The notes under the pieces: model-generated
Database searches by the model: none
Told to the model about the DNA's origin: nothing
The model's input: the letters and a program-made list of their open reading frames with translations, nothing else
In this document: in pieces, positions 1 through 13,517 of the stretch
Layout: every line of letters begins with the position of its first letter
Numbering within the stretch: position 1 is the first letter of the stretch
NCBI GenBank assembly: GCA_022836615.1
Contig: MU405283.1
Location: 62,001-126,000, forward strand
Length of the DNA stretch: 64,000 nt
Direction of reading: 5' to 3'
From: Annulohypoxylon bovei var. microspora
Taxonomy: Eukaryota; Ascomycota; Sordariomycetes; Xylariales; Hypoxylaceae
Translations under genes and position numbers: made by a program

Positions 1-1819
1 CACGTTGGGAAACGCGACTCTGCAGGCCGCGAAACCCGAACCCCAAATCTCGATCTTGACACCAGTGTTGAGATATCAGGTTAGAATTTTTATTTACCGC
101 TCAACTTACAGCCAAGGTTAACTTTTCGTAGTCCCGCATATTGAGAAGCGAGACACTACGATCGACGCTGGCCTGTACAACTACATACTGAGCATGCATA
201 ATTCTCAAGCGGTTGACCGAGTCCTGGGCGCTTCTCTTGCTAGCTGGAGCGACGCCGAGTCCAGCGCCGTGAACAACTTCGGACAGGCAATCCAGGATGC
301 GATTAGCAAAGCAGGCACTTCCAGCGATGATCTAAATGTGTTCCCAGCAGGCAGCCCGTACGCCGCCGTGCTTAACGTAAGTGGACCTAGCAGATATCTC
401 GCATCTTACTAGCTAACATAGTTTTATAGATTGACGACAAAGATTGGAGTAAAAGTCTAGATTTCGTCGGAGGGTCCAGCCATCTTAAGCAATTCATCAA
501 GGCCTCGGTAAAAGCGACTGCGGATCAAAAGACTATTCTCAAGACATTCTACCTCCACAAAAAGTATCCCGACTTTGACGTCTCGTTAGGAAAAGTCAAG
601 ATAGGTATCACAATTCGGAGAGCCGTGTTGAAGAGCGGCGTGTGCAACAAGTGCAAGGACATTGCTCCTAACCCAAGATCATACGACAACACATATCCTC
701 AATCTAAACCTCTCCCAAGCGGCTGGGATGACAAGGTTTACTGGAATAAGAGGAACATCGACGGCGAATCGAACAGAGCTTGGGACAACACTGCCTTCGG
801 TGACGGTAATCGCGATCCAAGCATTGCCACCATGCTAGAAGGTATACTAAAGCTATCTACCCCCAGGTTAATACAATGACTAACTTGAAATCGTAGGTGT
901 TCTTAGCGGCGATTTCCAATTCCAATATAGCACTTTAATTAGACAGAACGTGCACGATACTACTAGACAAGATGGTATCGTAGAGTGTAAGTTTCTGATT
1001 CGGAGCCCCTATATTCACTATTTATGTTGTTAATAACTTGATCACTAACAAATTGCAGTGACCTGGCTCATGGGCGGTTCAATCGAAGAGGCCCAGCACA
1101 ACCAACACTATCAAGGTCACAACCCTGGCGGTCGCCCTGACGTCCTCTTCGTCATCCACCTCCACACCGACCAAATCATTACAATCGATGGCCAACAATA
1201 CATCGGAGTGCAAGCTATGAACTTGATGGTATGCGCAAATCCAAGCCCTTCTCGAGACACGATACTAACAGACTACGTAGCATTCGCAAGAGATCCTAGT
1301 AAACCAGAACCGTGCCAATGTCAACCAAGGGGACCCGAACCGCTCCGTCCGCGTCACAATCGACGACCTCTGCGACGACAACAACTCGGGCGAGAACCCG
1401 CAGGACGGCTTCGCCTGGTATCCCGGGTATCAAAACGACCCCACCAGATACACCCTCCCCGGAGTCCCAAGTTACGCCCGTGCCTACGAGGAGAGCCTGC
1501 TGATCCGATTCGGCGTGCACCTCCACGAGAACGGGCTACTGGGCGAGCACAGCCACTTGTTTGACGATGTAAGTCTCTCCCTTCTCTAGCGAATTGGCGC
1601 AAGTCGTTTATGGGGGATATAAGTCTAATGATTGCATGACGATAGGTTGAACTGGAAGCTGAAGCGGAACACCACTGGAGATATCTCGATTTCCGAAACC
1701 TGGCGGTAAACAACAACGTTGGTCCCAGCACGAGACCCGACGGGAGCCATTACCAGATCCCACGTGGAATGCCCATCCGACAGAGCTGGAATTCTAATAA
1801 TGTTGGATACCAACCTTGA
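1..1819 (+). CDS. Unrecognised multi-exon protein, 5' end outside the window
   Basis: The 3' part of a gene whose family I do not recognise. Exons that keep one open frame are about 113-376, 430-841, 897-986, 1059-1228, 1281-1568 and 1646-1819, joined by GT-AG introns of 52-77 nt, ending in TGA. A further upstream exon is likely (2-79 is open), but joining it needs an implausible 33-nt intron, so that junction is unsure. The protein is hydrophilic and shows no signal peptide or membrane segment in the visible part. The middle and end are rich in His, Asn, Asp and Gly: a Gln/His-rich patch near 1095-1120, VIHLHTDQ near 1153, and HLHENGLLGEHSHLF near 1519-1562. Such His clusters could bind a metal, but that is only a guess. 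It converges on the kinase-like gene. The frame is intact through all visible exons. Confidence 0.6.
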
Positions 1820-2509
1820 GATGTATAATTTAGGTACCTAATATCTCACGTTTTATTTTGTGGTCATGGATAAGGGGGTGGATAGTTGGTTCGAGTCTTT
1901 GCATAGGGTTGATTATTTAAAGCATACAGGTCTGAATGGCGTTTTATATAGAGGAATTTTGTATATTTTAACTACCTGCACCTAAACTACCCTAACATTC
2001 ATTCGCATACGGAAGTATATTTTATGTAATTAACTAATTAGTTATTATATTAAATATCAATTCATACAAAGGTTAGGCCTAAAAACTTGGCGCATTTGTT
2101 CTTAGATTAAAGCTGTGTTAAGTTATGGTTGTTTGCACTACCCAGCCATCTTGTAAGAATTGGATGGGATTTCCCTTAGTGGTTGAGTGCCCTGGGCTTT
2201 GGCAATTGTCCACTAAATGCTAGCGGGGAGGTCGCTATTAAGCCTGGGGCTTAATCTTAACCCTAACCCTAAGCTGCGAAACTTTTGGCCTTCATATGGT
2301 CATGCTCCAGTATATCAATTTCACTATAGAAGACTTAATTCTACGAAGATATATATATTTGATTGTCTTAATTATTCATATCCACCCCATTATTCTACAG
2401 TGCTTTGCTCGGCAGTTAGATTTGCTTCGTAGGTCGTCAACTTATCATTACAATGTCATCAGGAACCCCGCGCGTAATTGTTCTCTTGTAGAAATAGCTC
2501 TCAAAAGTT
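1820..2509. other. Intergenic, no gene seen
   Basis: Lies between two convergent genes. It is A/T-leaning with short TAATTA runs around 2030-2060 and carries one short telomere-like motif, listed separately. I see no supported coding region. Confidence 0.6.
2257..2272 (-). repeat. Short interstitial telomere-like motif
   Basis: The plus strand reads ttaaccctaaccctaa, about two and a half units of CCCTAA, the reverse complement of the usual fungal telomere unit TTAGGG. It is far too short to be a telomere. A similar short tract lies at 16678-16691. Confidence 0.6.
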
Positions 2510-3908
2510 TCATCGGGGCGGTTGCGGAAATGGAATCGTAGATCTAGCCGCCGGATATGCCATGCTACAAAACACGAAGTTGTCTCGTTTAATCTGACCA
2601 GAGATAAGTTGGCGAGCCGCACCAACATTATCATCCGGGTTAACAATGTGCGGCATCGGCATGAGCGGCTTAGTCCAGGAGACGTCGATATCATCGTAAT
2701 ATCTGGCCGGCTTCTGCCTCGCCAAGTAACCGTCGACGTGCGTTCTCGCCGCGTCTAGCAGCGTAGTGCATATCCATTCCATGGTAGGTTGTACGACATC
2801 TCTATATCCGGGGTCCCAGATCGAAGCATCCTCTTGATCACCCCATTCGAATTGCCCGAGGAGATCCATGAGCTGGACTGAATAAGCTGCTCCAACCGGG
2901 TGCGCATTCACGTCGGCGAGAAGCCTGCTATCTGGACGGTCGTACCACCCCTGTCCTTCGTCTTTGAATTGGCCTGGAATGGCAACACGGTCTGCAAGCA
3001 ACGGCTCGTCCTCGGGTAGCAAAACATGCGTCATGCATAAGCTACGAAGGACGTAACCAACCTGATATATATCCTCCCATTCGTTTGGTTGATCCTCTTC
3101 TTCGAATTGTCCTGGTCGTAGATCATTCGGATCGTCTCCGTCGACAGCCGACTCTCCAAAATCGACCAGTACTATTCGCGGGAAAGCATTTCTAGGGTTT
3201 CCAGAAGGAGGTGGCCTGCCTCTGCCACGTCGTTCGTAATGTATTAATATATTATTCAGGTCGATATCCCGATGATAAATCCTGTTCCAAGGTAGTGGTA
3301 CAGCCGGTGTCGGTTGACCTTCCCTTAGGCCGTAGTACAAAAACCGAAGCGCTTTACAAAGTTCTGCGGTGACATGCCAAATAAATTCTTCGGGAATCCT
3401 TATATGCTCCTCGTAATACCTTTGTCTCAAATTTTCTAGGGTGCCTCCGTTGAAATACCTACATCATATCAAAAGGATGATTAATTAGCCGAATTCTATC
3501 GTTTAAAAAAAAGGGGGGGGGATCTCACTCGAAATATAGCTCCCACTTAAAACCTTCATCCCAATACCTCTGGAAGAATTCTAGACGAGGGAACTGTGGT
3601 TGGTTAGGTAGTCGCGCAATTGCGCCTGGAATAGTCGAGACCCTATACTCGGGAGGGTGATCATGCCGAAATTGATGGTGACCAAGAGCCGGGTCGGCCT
3701 TTTCAAAATATTTTACCACATATAACCTTCGGTTCGAAATAGACTGGACGATATAAATGTTGTCTTTGATTATTTGGACAAGCAAGATGCCATCCCGAGC
3801 CATATTTATGTCACCACCTTCAATCTCTTGATCGTGAGCATTGACACTTAGCTCATGCGGAATGAGTACGCCTCGATGCTCATAACGCTTCTCCCAGACA
3901 AATGCCAT
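2510..3908 (-). CDS. Protein-kinase-like protein
   Basis: Two exons, 3529-3908 and 2510-3458, joined across a 70-nt GT-AG intron, give 442 residues. The kinase signatures are visible. A candidate strand-3 lysine is K66 (YVVKYF). The catalytic loop HRDIDLNN is at 189-196, giving the base Asp191 and metal-binding Asn196. The metal-binding DFG is at 226-228. The first 125 residues are an N-lobe-like segment that is only loosely kinase-like; I see no clear glycine-rich loop. The rest is C-lobe with a short tail. All three key residues of the catalytic half are present, so activity is possible. The substrate is unknown. It stands beside the 3' end of the PKS gene and may mark the cluster border; nothing in the sequence ties it to the pathway. 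Confidence 0.72.
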
Positions 3909-4463
3909 GGTTACCTATAATAAATTGTTAAAACTTCTAATCGATATTCTAATTTTTCCCCTGTTCCCGGCAACGACCGATCCCTGGGGATCATGTTTTA
4001 ATTGTAATTGTAATAGTTCCTTTGTGTTAAATACACCTAACTTACTACAAAGCATATTGTGATTTAAGAAAGATTTGGGTAAACTAACCATATCCGTCTT
4101 TATTATGTACTTATATGTAAAGAGACTGTAAGCATTTCCTTTCAACTCCTTACCTTGGTCTCCGTGTACCTATTATTAGAACCTGGCCCACCGTATGATG
4201 AAAGGAAAGTGAGTTTTCGAGGGAAATCATATGAGTATTGTTTAGCTTAGCATCTAAGTAAAATCAATAGACCTTAAACCATGCCTATCTAGGTATTAGA
4301 TGATAATAAATGTATTCAAGGGAATCCCCCTTTAGCTCATAACCAGGTAGGTTGCATGGTATTATTCCGTGATCCAAGAGTAGAAAAAATACAACCATTA
4401 CTCCTTTTCTGATTTACTATAGCACATACAAGGATTACAATAAAAATACGTAGGTATACATCA
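3909..4463. other. Intergenic, no gene seen
   Basis: A 555-nt spacer that holds the kinase promoter on the right of that gene and the 3' flank of the PKS. No supported coding region was found. Confidence 0.6.
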
Positions 4464-7400
4464 TTATTCCTCCCTCTTCAAAGCATTCTCGCTCACAAGG
4501 CTGCTCTTCTCCGCGATCTTGTATCCCAGCAGCTGAAGCGAGGAAGCCTGCAAGATCTCGAAGACCGGAACGTCGGCCTTGACCTCACGAAGCAGCCAAT
4601 TCCGCACCTCGACCGCGACCAGCGAGTCCACGCCGTACACCGAGGTCGGGCTGGAGGCGTCGATGTCCTCCAACGCGATCATCAACGACTTGGAGAGTTT
4701 CTTCATCAGCGCGTCTAAGACGATGCTGGCAGCGGCCGAAACCGACACCGTTTCTTTCAATTGCTGGGCTAGCGAAGGCCCGGATTGGGCGCTGGTGTTG
4801 ATGTGGCGCGCGCGCATGTTGTGCAGGTGCGAGAAGACGGGGTCGCGGAACCAGTGCGGGACGTCGCCTTGGCTGCGGTCGAAGTCGGCCTGCGTGCCGA
4901 CGCCGGTTACGATCTGGCACCTGCGCTGCTCCTTGTCGCTTTCCATTGCGATGTCAATCATCGCGAGGAACTCCTCTTCTTCGATCTGTAGGAATCCCCA
5001 ACGCGCGAGATTGCGTTCGGCTGCGCCTTCGTTCTCCGCCACGTAACCGACGGACTTGACCATGCCAAGGTCGATGACGGTGGCCGGCAGGCCGCGAGAG
5101 ACGCGGTAGTGGGCTAGGGAGTCTTGGAACGCGTTGGCTGCGGCGTAATTGCCCTGGGACGTGTCTCCGACCATGCCGGCAGCGCTAGCTAGCATGATGA
5201 AGAAGTCGAGCGGTTGGTCGATTGTCGCCTCGTGGAGATTCCACGAACCTTGAACCTTTGGTCGAACTACCTTGGTAAATGTCTCGTGGGACATATTGAC
5301 GAAAATTCGGTCTTCGAGAACCATTGCCGCCTGGATGATACCGCGAATTGGAGGCATTTTCTTTAAAGTTGAGTCTAGACTCGCTTTGAGTCTGTCGCCG
5401 CTGGTTATGTCGACGGCTAGAACTTCTACTGTGACATCTGCACTTTGGAGTTCGTCCACTAAGGATTTAGCCTCTGAGCTCTTATCTCCGGATCGAGACA
5501 CGAAGATCAAGTTCTTAGCTCCTTGAGATACCAAACGACGAGAAAGGCTTCGCCCAAGACCACCGAATCCTCCTACAATCATGTAAGAGGCGTCGGATAC
5601 AATTCGATACTTAGAACCCGTCCTCGCTGCGACCTATATAGACTTGTTAGATATTGATATTCACTAAGATTGAAAATAAGGGTGTGACTTACCGGCACCA
5701 TGTCATCATCATTGGGAGTAAGAACAATTTTGCCCATGTGTTTTCCAGCTTGCATGTATCTGAAGGCTTCCTCGATCTTAGAAAATGGGAATAATGTGAT
5801 GGGCGAAACTTGGCCAATGCTTCCATCTCGTAGTAGTTGCACCACCTCAGAAAGAAGACGGGCGCCAAGATCCTTCCTCTGTCTGAAAATGACCGTCAAG
5901 TCCACGGACGCAAAATTGACATTCTTAATAAACGGTGCCATCCCGAGACGCGTGTTATCCTCGATGTCTTTCTTGCCAATCTCAATGAACCGTCCAAACG
6001 GCGCGATCACCGACCAACTCGCCTTCAAGGCCTCCCCGGAGAGACAGTTGAGGACAATATCGACCCCCTTCCCTTTCGTAAACCTCTTAATGCCATCGGC
6101 GAAATTGAGGTTACGACTAGAAAAGATGTGGTCCTCCGGGATCCCGTACGTTGTCATCATGTGCTCCTTTTTCTCCTTGGTACCGACAGTGACGAAGACC
6201 TCCGCGCCGTATAACTGACAGAGCATGATAGCAGCCTGCCCGACACCGCCGGCAGCCGCATGTATTAGAACTGTCTCTCCCTTCTGGATTCTCGCCTGGT
6301 CAACCAAGCCATAGTATGCGGTGCAATAGACGATCGGTAGTGATGCCGCGACCGGGAACTCCATGTCATCTGGGATAGGCTGGACAAGCTTGGCCGGATT
6401 TTTCAGGGAGCTGCAGTAAGCTCCTAGAGTCCATGTGCATACTCTATCGCCTACTTTGAGATGCGACACCTCTGCGCCGACCTCGGTCACGACGCCGCTG
6501 CATTCACAACCGAGGAAATCGTCGACCAGCTGGCCCATGCAGACCATGATGTCACGGAAATTCAGCCCGACTGCGCGAACGTCGATCTTGACGTAGTCGG
6601 ATGGCAGTGGTTCCAGGGCTTCTGGATCATCAACGAAGCATAGCGTGTCCAGAAGACCAGGCGTGGCAATTGCTAAGGTTAGCGGTCGTCCTGGTTGATT
6701 GAAAGGCTCTAGCTCCCGAGTGGAAGTGGCCGTCTGACCCACCGCTGCGATTCTGTCGTTTAGTTCAGGGGCCGCGATGCAACGTTTGATATACACAAGA
6801 CCGTCCCTCTCGGAATACTCGCAATCGCCTAAGGTCTCTTCAGAGAAAGTTCTCTGTAGAACTGGCATGAATTTATCGATGCGCTGTTCCCAAGAGAGGG
6901 GGTTCTTGGCATCGAAGTCGAATGTCACAAGGGGGAAGCCCTCGTGCTCTGCTCGGAGTGTTCTTGCGAGACCATGGATCAGAGCATATTCCGGGTGGAC
7001 AGAGTTTTGCGTTGCGCCTTGGGTCAACCAGAAAAGCCCTTTAGCCTGGTGCAGGATAGACTTCAGTAATTCGAGGTCATTCGGGCTGATGTCCTTCAAT
7101 AGCGGTTGCCCGATTTCTGCGACACAAATGCATGCTTTATCTACCAAGTCCTCTTCTGTAAGCTGGGTGTAAGACTTGATTGTTGCCGAAATTTTCATGC
7201 GCTGGAGCGTCTCCCGTAGGGCGTCAGCAACTACCCGGTCTTCGCCGACACCGTACAACGTCGCGATGGTGAAAGAAGGTAGGATGTCTGCGGTCGCGTT
7301 TTGCTGAAGATCTGAATCAATAGCTTCAGCAATCATCAATCTACCCGTTTGGTCCCGTGGGTTTTGATGATCCGGAGTACTCGATTTCAGCTCGCCGAAT

Positions 7401-10400
7401 CCGTTACCTTTCAAGATAGACACCCATGTGTCTTCGGTCATTGTTGGACCCCACTGTCGGAATGATTCTTCAGACATCCACCAGCCAGGGAGGTTGCCAA
7501 AGGGGAGGAAGACTCGGTTAAGTACGTGCGTAATCTCAAGGAGAAGAAGTTTTCCGCCAGTCTTCAGTAGTTTTCGTACGTTTGAAATGGTCTCGTTCAT
7601 ATTTGTTGTCGCATGCAGAACATTGAATGCAATGATAACATCGAACTTCTCATCCTCTTTAAAACCCTGGGCAGGGAGATCTTGCTCAATATTCAACTTG
7701 CGGTAATCTATAAGGCCGCTCCAGTCGCCAAACTTCTGTTCTGCCTTTTCGAAGAAGCCGGATGAGATATCCGTGTACGTGTAAGACTCAAATCGAGGAT
7801 ATGTGCCGTTTCCACCACCTAAGGCATTGAGAATTGGCACCGTCGCACCTCCTGTTCCTGCACCTATTTCGAGGTACTTGAGACTAGGATCTTTATGCGA
7901 AAGCATCGAAATGTACTTCTGCAGATGAGCATATGAAGTTATAATTCCTAGGGAGTTGGCGTAGTAATTGTAGAGGAGCTCATTCTCAAGCATCATCGCG
8001 AGAGGGTCAACCTCATTCTTCAAAATGCGAGACAAGCTTCTGCCCATGCGACATAGAAGCTGACCTTCATAGTCAGTTCCCTCGATCTTCGAAATCAATT
8101 TCTCCATTTTCTCTTTCACGACTGGGGAGTCGAACTGTGACCATTCAGGAGTCTGGTGTTCAATTGCACCTGCGAGTACTTGTTCGCGGTGGTGCTGCAT
8201 ATAACGGAAGAATTTCTGGTGATGCGGATGCACAACCTGCTCTTCTGAGACTTCTTCCAAAGCTCGTGTATAGAAGTATGATGCGACCATTTCCAGCGTT
8301 GCGATATACTCAGATGGTGTATCTTCCACGCCAGTACCTGTGAGCACGGCCTCAATTTCGGCTTTTGACAGGAGGTCAAGATCCGGTTCCCACTCAACAT
8401 CGAAACAAAGTTGCTTTACTTCATCTTTCTGTGCATCATCCGCTGAATTGCTCGATGTCAACGCCGTACATTTGACACCTTGGATCCTGACCTTGGGGGT
8501 TTCTCCCTGCTGGTCGCGAACAATAATGCTAGCAGTAGCTTCACGGAACCCGACAAATGCGGCCTCTGAGATCACCTCGAACTGATGACCAGGGTCGCTA
8601 GCAATATCGCTCGAAACATGCATTTCCTGGATAAAAGTCGGCATGTACGGCTCCTTGACATTCGCCGCAGCATGGGTTAGGGCAGGGAATAAGATTTGCA
8701 GAAAGGTATCGAGCGTGGCCGGATGGACAAGATGGTCGTACTCATACTCGCAAGGCATGATAGACTTGGTGTCAGGTATTTCTAGTTTTCCAGATGCCTT
8801 TCCGGGCCCGTAGGAAATTTCCTTCAGATTGCGGAACGTCGAGCCGTAATCAAGGCCTGCCTTCGATAAATCTTCGTAGATCTTATCCGGAGTAGCAGAC
8901 GTCTTGCAGAAACTCTTAGAATCTTCAAACTCGCGATCATATCGGGAAAGAGATTCTCTGAGCTCCCTGTCCGCGTCTACCTCGCTACTCGGCTGGGTAT
9001 AATTGATTGATAAGAGACCCCGACAATGTTCGTTCGGCCCTGTAGAGGAGTAGGAAAATACGCGAAATTCCTTCCAAATATCCGAAGATGATTTGCTGCT
9101 CGAATTGAAAGGTCTTGCTTGAAAGATCACCTCGACACCAAGTTCAGTCTGAGGCACAACCAACGCCCTAGTGATAAGCATCTCGGTAATGGTATATCCG
9201 AGAACTCTTCCGACATCCGAAGTAGGAACCATTTGCTTTGCAGCCTCCAGTGCCATAGATATGTATCCGGCAGCTGGGTAAATGATCGAGCCTTGAACTT
9301 GATGGTCTTTGACCCAGGGCTGCTCGGACACTCGAATGAAGTTTCGCCACCGAGGTTCGGCGGGGTTCCAGTCCGCTACAGGGGCGCCGATGAAATCGTT
9401 TCGAGGTGTAGGGCGGAAGCGATAGTTAGAACTGAGACGCGATTCAGCCCAGAATTGTTTGCTATGGTTCCAAGGGTACGAAGGCAAGTCTACCAAAACC
9501 TGGGGGCGAGGGCCACTCTGGACGGGTCGATTGGCTCTATCCAGCTTGACAGGCACTCCGCGAGCCCAGAGAGATGCTGCAGCCTCTAAGATCGTCAGGC
9601 AAGCATCTTTGTCTCGGACGAGAGCAGAATGATAGGCAATAGAGCTCTTCTGGAGATCGTCTGAGGCAAGTATCTGTTTAATAGGTCCGGCAAGAGCAGA
9701 ATGTGGTCCGACTTCAAAGAGAATACCTTTGATCGAATCGGAAGTGCGAAGCTTCTTCGATCGACCTTTGGTGTTTGACTTCTGACTGCAAAGTAGTTGC
9801 AATCCCTCCGAGAAACGAACGGGTGAGAGCATGTTGTCAACCCAATATTTAGCATCAAGTTCCATGCCTGCTACCGGAGTGCAAGTAACCGTAGAGATCA
9901 TTTCGCTAGCGAAAAGGGTGTTATCTTCAGGAGCCTTGAGGTCCGTAAGATATTGGAGATATTCATCGGCGACTTCAAGCATATGGTGGGAGTGGTAGGC
10001 TGTCTTGACTTGGAGCGTTCTCGCGAAGACCTTTTCTTCTTGGAGTATTCGTTCCATTTCTTCAATAGCAGCAACATCGCCAGAAAGAGTGACATTAGAC
10101 GGGCTATTGATGCAGGCCACAGCAACTTTACCAAGTGAAGAATCGAGAAGTGTGAATCGTTCTTCGGCGTCCTCTTTGGAAAGTCCGCATGCCAACATGG
10201 CTCCATTTCGTCGCACATTACTGGAAACGAGTCCCCTGAAGAAAGCTACCTTCAAAGCCGAATTGAAGGTAAGCTTGCCGGCCGCATACGCCGCTGCGAT
10301 CTCACCACTAGAATGACCGATCACTTTCTGGGGCATCACATCCCAGTCGGCCAACATGTTAACGAGAGATAATTGAACTGCTGTGCATACAGGCTGGCTG

Positions 10401-12595
10401 ATCTCGGGGTCGTTGATTCGGGAGGTATTCTTATCCTTTGCAAGTTCTTCTACCAAAGACCATTTGCATCCAAATGACTTTAGAGTCTCGTCGGCAGATA
10501 GGATCGACTTCTTATATACGGGATACATCTGAAGAAGCTCTCGTCCCATACCCCACCACTGCGCACCTTGGCCGGTGAAAACGAAGGCCACGCGAGGGGC
10601 CTGGCGAGCCTATTGTTAAGTCCTGTTAGAGATATTTTTCCACGACTCAAGATAAATGCACTTACATTTGAACGGATTGGCTTCTGGCGCGTATTCTCGA
10701 GCTTGGTTGTCAGGTCCTCAAGAGAATTCGCGACAATGAAGAACTTCAGTGCCATGCGAGAACGCCTCTGGCACAAGGTATACGAAAGATCGGCAAGGAA
10801 GCGACTTTCGATTACGTCTTTCCGATTCCTTAGTTCTGTTGCATAGGCTGCGGCGCTGTCTTTAGCGATGCCCTCTTCATGAGTTGACCATGCGAAGATC
10901 CGGTACTGGGATCCCCCGGCGCCAGCGTCGAAGAATTCGTCACTCTCTGCAGACACGTATCCGGAACTCCAGCCCGGTGTATCTAGATCAGAAAAGGGAG
11001 AGCGTTCCGGGTGATGAGGTATGATCGAAGTGCAATGGGACGCCCTCAAAGCTCGCGCTTTCAGGTAGTGGTAAGCGTCGTCAAGAATGACGTGTGCATT
11101 CGTTCCACCAAAACCAAAGGAGTTAATACTCGCTCTTCTTATGCCATGCGTTGGCCATGGTGTTAATTCTGTAGGCACGCGGATATGCCAGCCTTCGAAA
11201 TCAATCGCCTCATTTCCTTTCTCAAAGTACAGGTTCGGCGGGATCAAGCCTTTCTCCAAAGCCAGAACCGTCTTGATGATGCCTGCTAATCCGCTAGCAC
11301 CCTCAAGATGTCCTATATTGGTCTTCACGCTACCGACATAGAGGCGATTCTCATCTCCTGGACCACGATGTTGACCTAATGTTGACCCAATAGCGCCAGC
11401 CTCGAGGGGGTCTCCAGCAGGTGTGCCTGTGCCATGAGCTTCAAAGTAGCCAACAGCGGCTGGGTCGCATTTGGCGCTCTCATAGGCGGATCTAATTAAG
11501 GACTCCTGTGCCTCCCGAGACGGAAGCATTATACCGGCAGTCCTCCCATCCTACGTATATTTGCCAGTCAGCTACTAGTCCATCTTCTCAAAGGGGGCAG
11601 CCATCTAAGATATTCTAGGATGGTACGTTAAGGGGTAGGTGATTTTCAAAAGGCATATTGTGATGGAATGGTATAGTTACTGACCTGGTTGCAGGCAGTT
11701 CCTCTTATAACTGCGCGAATGGTGTCATTATCCCTGATAGCGTCCTCGAGGGGCTTGATGACAATAGCGGCTATTCCCTCCCCACGGGAATATCCATTTG
11801 CACTAGCATCATAAGTGTGACACTTAGCATCTGCCCCTAAGAAGTGTACGTTAGACATAGCAATCATAACGTCAGGGTTGAATATAAGATTAGTGCCTCC
11901 AACGATAGCTGCCTTGCTTTCACCGCTGCGGAGACTTTGGCATGCAAGATGAAGAGCAACGAGACTGCTGCTACAAGCGGTATCGACTGTCAGGCTAGGG
12001 CCCTTGAGGTCGAAAAAGTAGCTGACGCGATTTGAGAGTATGGCTGCTCCATTTCCAGTTGAAACATAAACGGGAGATGTCTCGGGATCATGAGTCAACA
12101 TCTCATTGTAATCTCGAGAGAAGCAACCGACATAGCAGCCGGTGTTAGACCCTGACAGGTCCTCCAGCGGGATACCGGCATTTTCGACTGCTTCATACGC
12201 GGATTCCATCATCATCCGCTGTTGAGGGTCCATCCCGGTAGCCTCAGCCGGGGAGATGGAGAAGAATGCCGCGTCGAAAGCGGAAATATCTTCCTCCAAG
12301 AAATGGGCGGCTCGGATGTTGAACTACAAAGATATGTCAGAACGTATCATAACTCAAGCTGCTTGTCCCAACTCACTGTTCCATTTCTATCAGGATCTGG
12401 GTGATAGAAAGCATCGACGTTCATGCGACTCTTAGGAATCTCGCATCGTCCTGACTGCTTTCTAGCAATCATATCCCAGAGCTTGCTCGGGTTAGAGGTG
12501 CAACCTGGGAATTTACATGCCATGCCGACGATAGCAATAGGGGGGAGGCCATCTTGGCCGATAGCATTTAGGGTCTCGCCTCTTTGAGATGACAT
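4464..12595 (-). CDS. Highly reducing polyketide synthase (KS-AT-DH-MT-ER-KR-ACP)
   Basis: Five exons (12377-12595, 11685-12323, 10666-11550, 5693-10609, 4464-5633), all joined in phase 0, give 2,609 residues. Domains in order: KS about 18-445, with Cys190 in DTACSSS, His325 in EAHGTGT and His367 in NIGH; AT about 588-905, with nucleophile Ser681 in GHSSG; DH about 985-1290, with His1017 (HQVQGSIIYP) and Asp1214 (HPATLD); C-methyltransferase about 1400-1650, with EIGAGTGG near 1494; ER about 1885-2200, with a nucleotide loop AAAGGVG near 2031; KR about 2236-2415, with GGFGGLG, Ser2370, Tyr2383 and Asn2387; ACP with pantetheine Ser2557 in VDSL. Every catalytic motif looks intact. It should build a reduced, alpha-methylated chain by iterative use of one module. 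There is no thioesterase, carnitine-transferase or reductase domain at the C-terminus, so release must come from another protein; the FSH hydrolase three genes away fits. The product cannot be read from sequence. Confidence 0.95.
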
Positions 12596-13517
12596 TGTGT
12601 TGATACAATGGTTGACCGAGCGAGCGATTGGAGGGCGTTGAGTGATATAGGAAGGTTAAATTAGAATTAAAACATGAGTAGTAAGTTCAACTCTCCTTTT
12701 CTTCGAAGCTATCAGGGACAACAACGATTATATATCTCGTCTCAATGTCTCATTACAACGTCCAACATGGCCTCAACCTCTACGAGACTAGTCTTGGCTC
12801 AATATCGTATGCTTAATAAGACCTTTGTCGCCGTCTTCCGCCATCTTTCGATAGCTGGCGTTCGCCGGCGCGAATGTATCGATTTCTACAGGTACTTTGA
12901 AGGTACTCATTTACAGAATTAGGATTTCCAGGGTGGTCAAGACGATTCCCCTCTTCTCTACTAACATTACACGAGCCCTAGTATACAGTAACGATTAGTC
13001 TATTACAGCTTAGAGGTGATAGGAGTTACACTTAGTCGTAAGGTATATCCAATCCTATCAACAGCCTCAGCTGTGCCTATGGGGCCAATGACAGCCTGTA
13101 TAGGAACAGGGGTGGCGTAAGCTGGATAGGATCTGATAACCATACTCTCCTCAGGGTTACATTGCGTAGAACTTGGGGCTGTTGGCGCGTGGCCCCCTTG
13201 CTTGATTAAAGATCTTACGACACCGCGAATGGTATCGTAGGACTTTAAAAGCTTAGGAAATCCTTCCGCGAAATCGTACCACCGGTTACCTTCACTTGAA
13301 GCGGAACTAAGTTCTAATCCGAATAAGCATCTAACCAAGCTTTCATCTTCCAATCATTCGATAAGTACATGAGGTGGTGTGAAGGATATTTAAAAATACC
13401 ATACTTCCCAAAAGACCAGCCTGCTAGCCTGTCTTCGACACCTTTTTAAGTATCTCGGTAGACAGCCAAACGACGACGCCTCGAAGGATCCTGTCCTTTT
13501 ACACCAATAATTTAGCT
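12596..13517. promoter_or_regulatory. Divergent promoter region between PKS and glycosyltransferase
   Basis: The PKS starts leftward at 12595 and the glycosyltransferase rightward at 13518, so these 922 nt must contain both promoters and would allow co-regulation. A TATATA-type run lies near 12730. I could not recognise a specific regulator site, and no pathway transcription factor sits in the cluster. A small open frame on the minus strand lies inside (13003-13353). Confidence 0.55.
13003..13353 (-). CDS. Small open frame of unknown nature, 116 residues
   Basis: An uninterrupted ATG-to-stop frame within the PKS/glycosyltransferase divergent region. The protein is hydrophilic, with no signal peptide, membrane span or motif I know. 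It could be a small gene, a fragment of a decayed gene or chance. No introns were found that lengthen it. If real, its transcript would overlap the shared promoter. I would not rely on it. Confidence 0.2.
   Translation of the reverse strand: MEDESLVRCLFGLELSSASSEGNRWYDFAEGFPKLLKSYDTIRGVVRSLIKQGGHAPTAPSSTQCNPEESMVIRSYPAYATPVPIQAVIGPIGTAEAVDRIGYTLRLSVTPITSKL

Noticed and set aside
80..112. A 33-nt GT-AG interval that would join an upstream open stretch (2-79) to the first gene.
   Set aside because: Too short for a fungal intron; the alternative acceptor at 131 breaks the frame. Left as an unresolved 5' end.
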